Shown here one piece after another: positions 7,384 to 15,327 of a stretch of DNA of 32,854 nucleotides. The stretch comes from JABMNX01 sp964625905. Its GTDB lineage: Bacteria > Patescibacteriota > Minisyncoccia > Phycocordibacterales > JABMNX01. Within the stretch, counting starts at the first letter, position 1. The number at the start of each line of letters is the position of its first letter. The notes under the pieces are model-generated. The model made no database searches. It was not told the origin of the DNA and was given only the letters and a program-made list of their open reading frames with translations. The stretch spans positions 1 through 32,854 of the forward strand of contig CAZVBS010000006.1 of NCBI GenBank assembly GCA_964625905.1, given 5' to 3'. The position numbers and the translations under genes are program-made.

Positions 7384-8442
7384 ATGAAATTACTTATATT
7401 AACCCAGAAGATGGACGTAAATGACCCTATATTAGGGTTTTTTGTGAGATGGACGTTGGAATTCGCAAAACATTGTGAGAGTATTGTTGTTATTTGTTTA
7501 TATAAAGGTGAACATAATTTGCCCAAGAACATAAAAGTTCTTTCTCTAGGAAAAGAAAGAGATTTACGGGAAAGGTGCGACCTTAAAGGAGGAGCTTGCG
7601 ACGGGAAAAGGTCGTTCCTTGAGGAGAAAATCTTTTCAAAAATTAAATACATATACCGTTTCTATAAATACATTTGGCAAGAACGCAAAAACTACGACTC
7701 AGTCTTCGTTCACATGAACCAAATCTACATAATCCTCGGTGGCATATTCTGGCGCCTAACAAGAAAAAAGATCGCGCTGTGGTACACACACAAATCAGTC
7801 ACACCTTCACTGCGTATAGCAGAAAAGCTAACAAACTACATATTTACTGCATCAAGCAAGAGCTTTAGATTAAAAAGTAATAAAGTTAACGTACTTGGAC
7901 ATGCTATAGATACTAACTATTTTGTACCAAAAGAAAAAGAAAACGATGGAATATTAAAAATAGTCACAATAGGACGCATTTCACCTGCGAAAAATTATGA
8001 AGTATTAATTAATGCTGTTAATTTACTTAAAAAAGATTTCAAATTAAATATAGTAGGAAGCGCAGGAACCCCAGAACAACAAAAATATTTTGACGAACTA
8101 AAGAAAAACAGAAATGACGAGATAGTATTTACAGGTGCAGTGCAACATACTGAAGTATTAAAATTTTTACAAAAAGCAGATGTTTTCGTAAACATGAGTA
8201 ATACAGGAAGTTTAGATAAAGCAGTTCTTGAAGCTATGTCGGTTAATCTTCCTGTTATTACTTCAAACGAAGCTTTCAAGATGTTCGAAGGAATAGTTAT
8301 GTTTAAAAAAAATAACACTGAAGATCTTAAAAACAAATTGGAGAATACAGTAAATCTTAACCTAAGAGAGGTTATAGTGAGGGATCATGGTATGGAGAAA
8401 ACCATATCAAAAATAACGAATTTTTATGAAACAAGTAGATAA
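7384..8442 (+). CDS. GT4-family glycosyltransferase with an internal repeat-derived insertion
   Basis: This GT-B enzyme has 352 residues. The C-terminal domain shows VTIGRISPAKNYEVLINAV, LNIVGSAGTPEQQ and the final acidic helix region SLDKAVLEAMSVNLPVITSNEAF. The N-terminal domain contains a Gly/Arg/Lys/Cys-rich stretch (about residues 59-81) that looks foreign. It is encoded by an imperfect inverted repeat at 7572-7620 and interrupts the passage from a beta-strand (VLSLGKER) to a helix (KIKYIYRF). The frame is kept, so the protein may still fold with an enlarged loop. It would add a sugar in the same glycan pathway as its neighbours. It overlaps the next gene by 17 bases. Confidence 0.8.
   Translation: MKLLILTQKMDVNDPILGFFVRWTLEFAKHCESIVVICLYKGEHNLPKNIKVLSLGKERDLRERCDLKGGACDGKRSFLEEKIFSKIKYIYRFYKYIWQERKNYDSVFVHMNQIYIILGGIFWRLTRKKIALWYTHKSVTPSLRIAEKLTNYIFTASSKSFRLKSNKVNVLGHAIDTNYFVPKEKENDGILKIVTIGRISPAKNYEVLINAVNLLKKDFKLNIVGSAGTPEQQKYFDELKKNRNDEIVFTGAVQHTEVLKFLQKADVFVNMSNTGSLDKAVLEAMSVNLPVITSNEAFKMFEGIVMFKKNNTEDLKNKLENTVNLNLREVIVRDHGMEKTISKITNFYETSR
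7572..7620 (+). repeat. Imperfect inverted repeat inserted in frame in a glycosyltransferase gene
   Basis: Arms AAGGTGCGACCTT (7572-7584) and AAGGTCGTTCCTT (7608-7620) are inverted copies matching at 11 of 13 positions. The left arm is itself a small palindrome, AAGGT/ACCTT around GCG. The spacer is G-rich and unlike the surrounding AT-rich coding sequence. The segment is translated as part of the GT4 protein. Confidence 0.5.
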
Positions 8443-9043
8443 AAAAGCATACGAATTTTCAAGATATTGCTACCCAGACAGGTGGGCAAGTTACTATTAT
8501 CAATTACGTGAAATAATAGAACAAAAACCATCTTCAGTTCTTGAGGTTGGAACAGGGGACGGGGTAGTAAAGCAATATTTACAAAGTAACACTGATATAG
8601 AATATAAAAACCTTGATATTGCAGAAGATTTACATCCAGATGTGGTTGGTAGTGTTGAGAGTATTCCATTACCTGATAATAACGTCGATATGGTTGTTGC
8701 ATATGAAATACTCGAGCATCTTCCATTCGAGAAGTTCGAGCAAGTATTAAAGGAACTTAAACGAGTAAGTAAAAGCTCTGTTATAATCTCACTACCTCAC
8801 TTTGGCCCACCTATTAAGTTTTCTTTTAAAATTCCATTTTTACCAGAATTACGATTTGCATTTAAAATACCTTTTCCAAAAAAGCATGTTTTTGACGGTC
8901 AACATTATTGGGAGATAGGCAAGAAAGGATATTCAATACGAAAGATTCGTTCAATCCTAGAGAAGTATTTTATAATTCAAAAAGAATTCATACCATTCGA
9001 AAACCAATACCATCATTTTTTCATTTTAAAAAAATATGAATAA
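8426..9043 (+). CDS. Class I SAM-dependent methyltransferase
   Basis: This protein of 205 residues has the methyltransferase-11 layout. Motif I VLEVGTGDG (about 38-46) binds S-adenosylmethionine, an acidic residue ends strand 2 (YKNLDIAED), and IPLPDNNVDMVVAYEILEHL is the typical motif II/III area. The C-terminal part (LPHFGPPIKF, KHVFDGQHYWEIGKKGYS) resembles small methyltransferases found in polysaccharide clusters. The likely role is methylating a sugar or sugar-lipid intermediate; the substrate is unknown. The start overlaps the preceding gene by 17 bases and the stop overlaps the next start by 8 bases, so translation is probably coupled. Confidence 0.82.
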   Translation: MKQVDKKAYEFSRYCYPDRWASYYYQLREIIEQKPSSVLEVGTGDGVVKQYLQSNTDIEYKNLDIAEDLHPDVVGSVESIPLPDNNVDMVVAYEILEHLPFEKFEQVLKELKRVSKSSVIISLPHFGPPIKFSFKIPFLPELRFAFKIPFPKKHVFDGQHYWEIGKKGYSIRKIRSILEKYFIIQKEFIPFENQYHHFFILKKYE

Positions 9044-10109
9044 TAAAATATTACTCTATATTCCAAAGAACTTAATCAAAGAGCAGTATCTTTATTCTGC
9101 TGTATTGTATCCGTTCTGGGGAACACAAGAAAAGGTTAATACTCCAATCACTACAGGAGTATTTAAACAGTATAATTTTGATTCATCGTACTATTCTATT
9201 GTAGAAGAGTCGGAATATGCCGATTATATTTTCTTACCGTATCAGTATTGGTTCCTTCTTAGAGAGGATCCTAAATTAATTACTAAATACATCAATGAAT
9301 CAAAAAGGATAAATAAGCCACTGCTTATAGATGCTATTGGAGACACGATGAGAGATATAAATATAGAGAACAGTGTTGTATTAAGATATGCGCAGTATAA
9401 AAGTAAGGTAAAAGATAATGATGTAATCATCCCTGTATATGCAGAAGACCTCTTAACTTCATATAAAGACAGTGAAATAGTCATAAGAAACAAGAAAGAA
9501 AGTCCTGTTGTAGGGTTTGTCGGATGGTCATCACTTCCTTTTTTAACATACCCAAAAACATGGCTTAAAGACTTGCCACTTTTCCTTCTTGGATTTCTAA
9601 CATCACGCTTTGATTTATATAGAAAAGGAGTTTTATTCAGAAGAAAGGCACTTAAAATACTAGAAAAGTCTTCACTTGTAGATACAAATTTTATTTATAG
9701 GGAATCTTATTCAGGAAATACAAAAACAGCACAAGGGAATATTGAGGTATTAAGAAAAGAGTTTGTAGACAATATTCTCGAGTCAGATTATGCACTGTGT
9801 GTGCGAGGGGATGCAAACCAGTCTACTCGTTTCTTTGAGGTCTTAAGTCTCGGACGTATTCCAGTATTTGTTGATACAGATATAGCACTACCACTTGAAG
9901 ATAAAATAAACTACAAAGAGTTCTGCCTTTTTGTCGACTATCGAGATTTGCACAAAATTGATAGAGTAATAAGTGAGTTTCATAGATCTATATCTTCGGA
10001 AGAATTTGAAAATATACAAAGAAAAGCCCGTGAAGCCTTTGAAAAATATCTCAGAATAGATTCATATACAAAATACTTAATAGAAATTTTAAAAGAAAAA
10101 ACTAAGTAA
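9036..10109 (+). CDS. Exostosin-like (GT47-type) glycosyltransferase
   Basis: This protein of 357 residues differs from the GT4 enzymes around it. Its C-terminal third has the exostosin signature: DYALCVRGDANQSTRFFEVLSLGRIPVFVD and a following acidic segment, close to the donor-binding region of GT47 proteins. The N-terminal part contains DYIFLPYQYWFLL and KPLLIDAIGD, compatible with the exostosin N-terminal half. Bacterial members are found in capsule and O-antigen clusters and are presumed inverting glycosyltransferases; the donor is not known here. It overlaps the upstream methyltransferase gene by 8 bases and is followed by a 23-base gap, so it belongs to the same transcript. Confidence 0.72.
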   Translation: MNNKILLYIPKNLIKEQYLYSAVLYPFWGTQEKVNTPITTGVFKQYNFDSSYYSIVEESEYADYIFLPYQYWFLLREDPKLITKYINESKRINKPLLIDAIGDTMRDINIENSVVLRYAQYKSKVKDNDVIIPVYAEDLLTSYKDSEIVIRNKKESPVVGFVGWSSLPFLTYPKTWLKDLPLFLLGFLTSRFDLYRKGVLFRRKALKILEKSSLVDTNFIYRESYSGNTKTAQGNIEVLRKEFVDNILESDYALCVRGDANQSTRFFEVLSLGRIPVFVDTDIALPLEDKINYKEFCLFVDYRDLHKIDRVISEFHRSISSEEFENIQRKAREAFEKYLRIDSYTKYLIEILKEKTK

Positions 10110-10132
10110 TCTAATGGTAGTTTCAATATATT

Positions 10133-11290
10133 ATGAAACATTTTAATAAAATATATTATGTTGCGAATGCACGGATGCCAAATGAGAAGGCTCATGGAAT
10201 ACAGATAGCTAAAATGTGTGAGGAGTTTGTAGAATCTGGATATAATCTGGAGCTTATAGTTCCAAACAGGCGTACTGAACATAATGTGTCTATGAAAGAT
10301 TTTTACGATTTACGGGAGGATATAAATACAATAAAACTTCCAATTATTGATAGATACAATAGTGGTTTTTTTGGTTTTGTATTAAGTTCAATAACATTTA
10401 TGTGTTCATATACTGTGTACTTACTTTGGAAAAGGATTACATCACCTGGAATTATATATACTGTTGATATGGACTCATTTTCTTCTACTGCTTTACCATT
10501 CCTTGGTATGTCAGTCTTTATTGAAATGCATTCACCAAAACGAAGAACGCTAGTAACAAGGATTTTATTTCATTTTGTTAATGGAATTATAGCGACCAAT
10601 TCTCTTATTAAGGAAGATATCAAAACCACATTCAAGATTCGTGATGATAAGTTCTTAGTAGAACCTAATGGTATAGATTCAAAACAGTTTTTAGTTCCTG
10701 AATCCAAAAAGAAATCAAGAGAAACTATTGGCCTACCACTTGATAAGAATATTATTGTTTATATAGGAAGATTTTATGGGTGGAAAGGTCTTGAAATCAT
10801 ACCAAAAACTGCAGAGTGTTTACCTGACGACGTATTAATATATATGGTAGGAGGTACGTCAATGGAATTAGAAGGTATTATTTCTTCAAAAAACATACCA
10901 AAGAACGTAATATTTGCTGGGCCACGTGATTATAATGAAATCCCGACTTGGCTTTCAGCAGCAGATGCTCTTCTTGTTCTTGGTACAAGTAAAAATCAAG
11001 AATCATATCGTTATACTTCACCAATGAAAATTTTTGAGTATATGATTTCAGGAAGGATAATTATTGCAAGTAATACTCCAGCTATTCGTGAAGTGTTATC
11101 TGAAAAAGAGTCTATTTTATATGAGCCAGATGATTTTAATGATTTAAAGAATAAAATATTAAATATTAATTTCGATTCTTCAGAAACAAAAAGTATTATA
11201 AAACAAGCTAGAATTAAAGCGGATTATTATTCTTGGAGTAATAGGGTTGAAAGAATTGGTAGTTTTGTACAAAAGATTACTAATGTGTGA
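10133..11290 (+). CDS. GT4-family glycosyltransferase
   Basis: This GT-B protein of 385 residues starts with a characteristic acceptor-domain strand and loop (YYVANARMPNEKAHGIQIAKMCEEF), a pattern seen in GT4 enzymes of surface-polysaccharide clusters. The donor domain has VYIGRFYGWKGLEII, VYMVGGTSMELEG-like spacing and the C-terminal region YTSPMKIFEYMISGRIIIASNTPAIREVL, where the usual E-x7-E pair is represented by the PMKIFEYM helix. The stop is a TGA at 11288-11290. The following small gene overlaps or almost touches this one. Donor and linkage cannot be predicted. Confidence 0.82.
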   Translation: MKHFNKIYYVANARMPNEKAHGIQIAKMCEEFVESGYNLELIVPNRRTEHNVSMKDFYDLREDINTIKLPIIDRYNSGFFGFVLSSITFMCSYTVYLLWKRITSPGIIYTVDMDSFSSTALPFLGMSVFIEMHSPKRRTLVTRILFHFVNGIIATNSLIKEDIKTTFKIRDDKFLVEPNGIDSKQFLVPESKKKSRETIGLPLDKNIIVYIGRFYGWKGLEIIPKTAECLPDDVLIYMVGGTSMELEGIISSKNIPKNVIFAGPRDYNEIPTWLSAADALLVLGTSKNQESYRYTSPMKIFEYMISGRIIIASNTPAIREVLSEKESILYEPDDFNDLKNKILNINFDSSETKSIIKQARIKADYYSWSNRVERIGSFVQKITNV

Positions 11291-11294
11291 AGAT

Positions 11295-11525
11295 ATGAAA
11301 ACAAAACTATTTCAACTCTACGATGGTACGCTCAAAATATCTGGAAACAATAAGCTTATCTGGCATAAATTACCGATAGATGAAGATAAATTACAAGTAT
11401 TGCCGAAACGAAAGCGTGTCTACCCAGCAATGATTAGCCCAAATCCAATAATACGAGCACTTAAATATGTAGCAAGAAAGCTACCTATGTACAATTTTAT
11501 TCAGAGTATCCGCAAACATTTTTAA
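11295..11525 (+). CDS. Small basic protein of unknown function
   Basis: This is a hypothetical protein of 76 residues from the ATG at 11295; an in-frame ATG at 11283 would add four residues and overlap the preceding stop. The first half reads as short strands (LFQLYDGTLKISGNNKLIWHKLP). The second half is strongly basic (LPKRKRVYP, RALKYVARKLP, IQSIRKHF) with a possible amphipathic helix at the end. There is no signal peptide or transmembrane segment, and I do not recognise the family. It is squeezed between a glycosyltransferase and an FkbM methyltransferase that begins 1 base after its stop, so it is probably translated as part of the operon. It could instead be a remnant of a larger gene. 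Confidence 0.5.
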   Translation: MKTKLFQLYDGTLKISGNNKLIWHKLPIDEDKLQVLPKRKRVYPAMISPNPIIRALKYVARKLPMYNFIQSIRKHF

Positions 11526-11526
11526 T

Positions 11527-12387
11527 ATGAACAAACGTATAGAAATATTTACAACTACATATGGACAATTCGCTATTGATACAATTGCTGATGCAAAGAT
11601 GTCTGAAGTTTTTCGTCGCGGACTCCATCATCAAGAGGATACGATAGAGATACTTAGTGCATTCATTACACCAGAGAGTATTGTCGTAGATGGCGGTGCG
11701 CATATAGGCTCAATAACAATCCCTCTTGCCGCGTACGCTATGGAAGTCTTAGCATATGAGCCAGATATTAACTCTCTCAAGCTATTGCGCCAAAATGTAG
11801 AACTTAACAAGGTTTCTGTAGACATCCGCAATAATGGCCTTGGAGAAGTGATGTCACAAGGCTCTGTGGTGCCAGTTAGTGCAGGTAATGCTGGTGCACA
11901 TACACTTGTTGTCGGGGATGGCTCCGTATCAATTGTCGCACTTGATGATGAATTAGACAGGTTTGATGTATTGAAGTTGGATGTTGAAGGGATGGAACTA
12001 GCGGTCTTGCACGGATCCCGTCGCATTATCACAGAAGCGCACCCAGTAGTATTGTTTGAAGTAAACTTGTCGCAATTACGTTCACACAAAACATCCTTAC
12101 GTAAACTTCAGTCATTTTTTAAAACACGAAATTATCGCCTTTACCTACCTTTTTGTTTGCATGACACCCTTGTACTTGGGTTGGTGTCAAATCTTTCTTT
12201 AATAACATTACTCTATTATCCTGGTGCATATTTACTTCACAGAACCAGTTCTGTTTTCGATATCCTTGCACTGCCAGAAGAACGAGAGTCACCTATCCAA
12301 ATAGTGTCATCTTGGCAGACTATAAAGTATGTGGTGGCAAATAATCTGCGTGATAAAATTCAACGTATAAGAAAAATAATATGGTAA
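11527..12387 (+). CDS. FkbM-family methyltransferase
   Basis: This protein of 286 residues contains the FkbM core. Motif I, IVVDGGAHIGSITIPLA, is followed by the acidic strand 2 end in EVLAYEPDINSLKLLRQNVELN, and VLKLDVEGMELAVLHGSRRI is the family hallmark. FkbM-type enzymes are SAM-dependent O-methyltransferases, often acting on sugar hydroxyls in polysaccharide and glycolipid pathways. The C-terminal 90 residues are hydrophobic in part (TLVLGLVSNLSLITLLYYPGAYLL) and could hold the protein at the membrane. The gene starts one base after the small upstream gene and overlaps the GT9 gene downstream by 7 bases. Confidence 0.83.
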   Translation: MNKRIEIFTTTYGQFAIDTIADAKMSEVFRRGLHHQEDTIEILSAFITPESIVVDGGAHIGSITIPLAAYAMEVLAYEPDINSLKLLRQNVELNKVSVDIRNNGLGEVMSQGSVVPVSAGNAGAHTLVVGDGSVSIVALDDELDRFDVLKLDVEGMELAVLHGSRRIITEAHPVVLFEVNLSQLRSHKTSLRKLQSFFKTRNYRLYLPFCLHDTLVLGLVSNLSLITLLYYPGAYLLHRTSSVFDILALPEERESPIQIVSSWQTIKYVVANNLRDKIQRIRKIIW

Positions 12388-13397
12388 AAACTATTAACAA
12401 GGCGCTTACTTTCCGTGCTTCATCAATCGGAGATTGTTTAATGGGGAAGTATCTCCTTGAAAATATTCACTCGGAGTATCCTGAGGCTCGTCTCGGTATT
12501 GTTGTAGGAAGTCGTAGTGCGATGATACGTGATTTGTTTGAAGCATATCCGTGGATTGAAATTGTAGAAGTAAACAGGCGTAACCCACTTTCTTTATGGC
12601 GACTTTGGAGAGATTGGCATGGTAGTAATCTTATTGTAACTCAGTATGCAGGAAAGCCAGGAGGAAAATTTTCCTTTGCCAGTAAAGTAGTGGCGCGTAT
12701 ATTGACAAAAAGTGGCGGTCTTGTTGGATTTACAGATGCTTCACGATTTACTTCTATTTTATACGATAAACTTGTACCATTTTCTATTTCAATAGCTCCT
12801 GCAGAACATGAACGAAAAGCGCTTAGTATAGTAGGAATACCAATCACAATAGAGCCTCCACACATGCAGTTTATTCCAATTTCAAACATTGAAAGAAAAC
12901 TAGAGATACAAACCCCTTTTGTTATAGTTCATCTTTTTGCAGGAAATAAAGGGCGTGGACTTTCTCCAGATAAAATATATGACCTATTAAGAGAACTCGT
13001 TAAGAATTTTCCAGGACATCAGTTAGTTGTAAGTGGTGGGCCATCAGATAGAGAAGAAGCCGAGGAAGCAATTCGGGATTTATCAATAAAAGTAATAGCT
13101 GGAGAAACGTCTCTTCAAGAGCTTATGAATTTAATTTCAAAAAGTAGTATGGTCGTGAGTGTCGATACTGGCACAGCGCACCTTGCCGCACAGCTTGGCA
13201 AGCCACTTGTTGTGCTTAGAACATGTCTCGGACCAAATTGGTGGAATCCTGAACAGTACAGTAAAGACGCTCCAGTACACACTTTCAGCCGTGCTGATTG
13301 TTGTAACGAAGGACATATTTCAAAAACTTTTCCTGACTGTCTAAACAAAATTGATATGTCAGAAGTCGCCATTTACACCAAAGAAACAAGTAGATGA
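12381..13397 (+). CDS. GT9-family (ADP-heptose:LPS heptosyltransferase-like) glycosyltransferase
   Basis: This protein of 338 residues has the GT9 fold signature. The N-terminal FRASSIGDCLMGKYLLENI corresponds to the acceptor-side loop of heptosyltransferases. Further on come VIVHLFAGNKGRGLSPDKIYDLLREL, VVSGGPSDREEAEE and the donor-site motif VDTGTAHLAAQLGKPLVVL (about 261-279). True heptosyltransferases build the LPS inner core; as no heptose pathway or lipid A genes are visible here, the donor could be another sugar. It overlaps the FkbM gene. A 66-base gap with a recognisable ribosome-binding site separates it from the radical SAM gene. Confidence 0.83.
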   Translation: MVKTINKALTFRASSIGDCLMGKYLLENIHSEYPEARLGIVVGSRSAMIRDLFEAYPWIEIVEVNRRNPLSLWRLWRDWHGSNLIVTQYAGKPGGKFSFASKVVARILTKSGGLVGFTDASRFTSILYDKLVPFSISIAPAEHERKALSIVGIPITIEPPHMQFIPISNIERKLEIQTPFVIVHLFAGNKGRGLSPDKIYDLLRELVKNFPGHQLVVSGGPSDREEAEEAIRDLSIKVIAGETSLQELMNLISKSSMVVSVDTGTAHLAAQLGKPLVVLRTCLGPNWWNPEQYSKDAPVHTFSRADCCNEGHISKTFPDCLNKIDMSEVAIYTKETSR

Positions 13398-13463
13398 AAA
13401 TATTTTAATATTGTGATACTGTTGCTTCAGATAGTATTTTGAGAAAAGAAAGGAATACAGGTA

Positions 13464-15215
13464 ATGAAAAATCGAATCATTTTGGTGGCTCGTTACTACA
13501 GTATCGAGCCACTTGGCATTCTACATCTTGCAGGAACTGCAAGAGATGCTGGGTGGGACTGCAAGGTCGTACTCATCGACGGAACAGATTTCAAACCACT
13601 GTATGATGCCGTACTGGAGTGGAAGCCACAAATTGTTGGATTTCAGATCTGGACAGGATATCACTTACCAGCGTTTATTGCATGTGATTCCGTTCGCTCC
13701 ATGGGAGTACCAGTTGTTATTGGTGGTCCACATGCTACATACTTTGACGAGGACTGCAAACTTCATGCAGATTGGGTAGTGAAAGGTGGGTCATTTGGTC
13801 TTTTTGAGCAAGTGCTAGACAACTCTCTTTCTAAAGGTATGCACTTTAATAAAATTGGACGGAAAGAAAATTTTCCATTTCCTAATCGTGGATTAGTCTA
13901 TGACGTGTATCCTGAGTTTGGTAAAAGTCCAATTAAAAGCATAATGGCTTCAGTTGGGTGTCCATTTTTCTGTACGTATTGCTATGCTCCAGCGTTTAAT
14001 AAGATGCATAGTGGGTTTTCACTCACTGTGCGTCCAGTAGATGATCTTGTTGTAGAAGCACAAGAAATACTCAAACGTTGGCCACTTTCGATGATTTATT
14101 TCCAAGATGATATTTTTGGATATGACGTCAAATGGTTAGAAGAATTTGCAGTAAAATGGAAGTCTAAAGTTGATATTCCATTTCATTGTCAAATTCGTCT
14201 TGAGCTTACACGAGGGGATAAGGGTCGGCGTAGGCTAGATCTATTTGTACAAGCTGGGTGTTCTGGTATCACACTTGCTATTGAGTCTGGGAGCGCATTC
14301 TTGCGTGACCACGTTCTCTTTCGGCATATGCCAGATGAGTTGATTGTCGAGGGATGTAATGAAATTATGTCTCGTGGTATGACGTTGCGTACTGAACAAA
14401 TCCTCGCGGTGCCGTTTTCAAACGAAGAGACAGAACTCTCTACGCTTGAGCTCAATCATCGTATCAATCCTACAATGGCGTGGACTTCAATTCTTTCGCC
14501 GTATCAAGGTACTGATATGGGTAGAATTGCTGGTGATTTCGGTTTCTATGAAGGAAACAACGATGATCTGGCGGATTCATTCTTAGATAGTAGTGTGCTC
14601 AAACATGTTGCTGGTGGACCTTCTGATATAGAAGGAATTATTAAACAACAAGGCTTTGGTCAGAAAGATCGGCCGTTACTTAAAATGCGTTCAGTTCGAG
14701 GTAATGGACTCAAAGCCGAAGTGTTGCTTGCAGAGAAGAGTGTTGGTGGTATCACATATCTTAGTGTGGATCAGAACGAACAATATAGAAAGAATATAGT
14801 TCGTCTCCAACGACTTTTCATGTGGATTGCGAAAGTGCCTAGCGCAGAAGCACTTGGTAGAGCACTTCTTGCAGTTCCAGAGAGTGAGTGGAGCTGGAAT
14901 AAAATTGGAAGTGTTACCGAGCACCATCTCGCCTCTTCTGTTGGGAGAGTAAGTATGCAGTCGTGGAAATCACAACTTGCAGATGAAATGTTGTGTGATG
15001 TAGACGCTCTCCCAGCCCCAATTGCTGAAAATCCGTGGTACTTTGTTTTCTTTCCTGCGGGTGGTGCGTTAGCACACCTTGCTATCAAGCAAAAGGTATT
15101 CGAGAACTCTTCTGTTACGGATACTCTTGATGTTCTTGTTACGATAATGCGTCGACATCTTTTCAGTTATGATCTCTACAAGATTGAGAAGGGAAGAGAT
15201 GCAATTGCAAAATAA
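13464..15215 (+). CDS. B12-binding-domain radical SAM protein
   Basis: This protein of 583 residues has a B12-binding-like Rossmann domain first (about 1-130; GILHLAGTARDAGWDCKVVLIDG, PQIVGFQIWTGY, PVVIGGPHATYF). The radical SAM core follows, with the 4Fe-4S cysteines C166, C170 and C173 in the CxxxCxxC motif. The family does methyl transfers to unactivated carbons, rearrangements and related chemistry. No cobalamin-binding DxHxxG is visible, so the cobalamin itself may or may not be bound. The last 200 residues are not recognised. A GAAAGGA purine stretch precedes the ATG at a reasonable distance, which is uncommon in this window. The gene is bounded by a strong terminator and reads as a less AT-rich, self-contained cassette. 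The substrate is unknown; modification of a glycan or lipid is plausible from context. Confidence 0.82.
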   Translation: MKNRIILVARYYSIEPLGILHLAGTARDAGWDCKVVLIDGTDFKPLYDAVLEWKPQIVGFQIWTGYHLPAFIACDSVRSMGVPVVIGGPHATYFDEDCKLHADWVVKGGSFGLFEQVLDNSLSKGMHFNKIGRKENFPFPNRGLVYDVYPEFGKSPIKSIMASVGCPFFCTYCYAPAFNKMHSGFSLTVRPVDDLVVEAQEILKRWPLSMIYFQDDIFGYDVKWLEEFAVKWKSKVDIPFHCQIRLELTRGDKGRRRLDLFVQAGCSGITLAIESGSAFLRDHVLFRHMPDELIVEGCNEIMSRGMTLRTEQILAVPFSNEETELSTLELNHRINPTMAWTSILSPYQGTDMGRIAGDFGFYEGNNDDLADSFLDSSVLKHVAGGPSDIEGIIKQQGFGQKDRPLLKMRSVRGNGLKAEVLLAEKSVGGITYLSVDQNEQYRKNIVRLQRLFMWIAKVPSAEALGRALLAVPESEWSWNKIGSVTEHHLASSVGRVSMQSWKSQLADEMLCDVDALPAPIAENPWYFVFFPAGGALAHLAIKQKVFENSSVTDTLDVLVTIMRRHLFSYDLYKIEKGRDAIAK

Positions 15216-15220
15216 ACTCA

Positions 15221-15260
15221 AGCCGCTCTCCATTCGAAAATGGAAAGCGGCTTTTTCTTT
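15221..15260 (+). terminator. Rho-independent terminator after the radical SAM gene
   Basis: A 14-base stem (15221-15234 with 15239-15252, one mismatch) closes a CGAA loop. The T-rich run 15253-15260 follows. It lies 5 bases after the radical SAM stop codon. Confidence 0.88.
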
Positions 15261-15271
15261 GGAGATAGTGA

Positions 15272-15300
15272 TTGAGGTGTCTATGTTAGAATGCTATATT
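15272..15300 (+). promoter_or_regulatory. Promoter for the following glycosyltransferase
   Basis: TTGAGG (15272-15277) and TATATT (15295-15300) are spaced by 17 bases. The promoter sits directly behind a terminator and about 28 bases ahead of the chosen ATG at 15328, so it restarts transcription here. Confidence 0.55.
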
Positions 15301-15327
15301 CATATGGTAGTTGGTATTTTATATTTT

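Noticed and set aside
15169..15327. Upstream extension of the GT-B frame
   Set aside because: It overlaps the radical SAM end and crosses a terminator and a promoter; the family-typical N terminus is at 15328.
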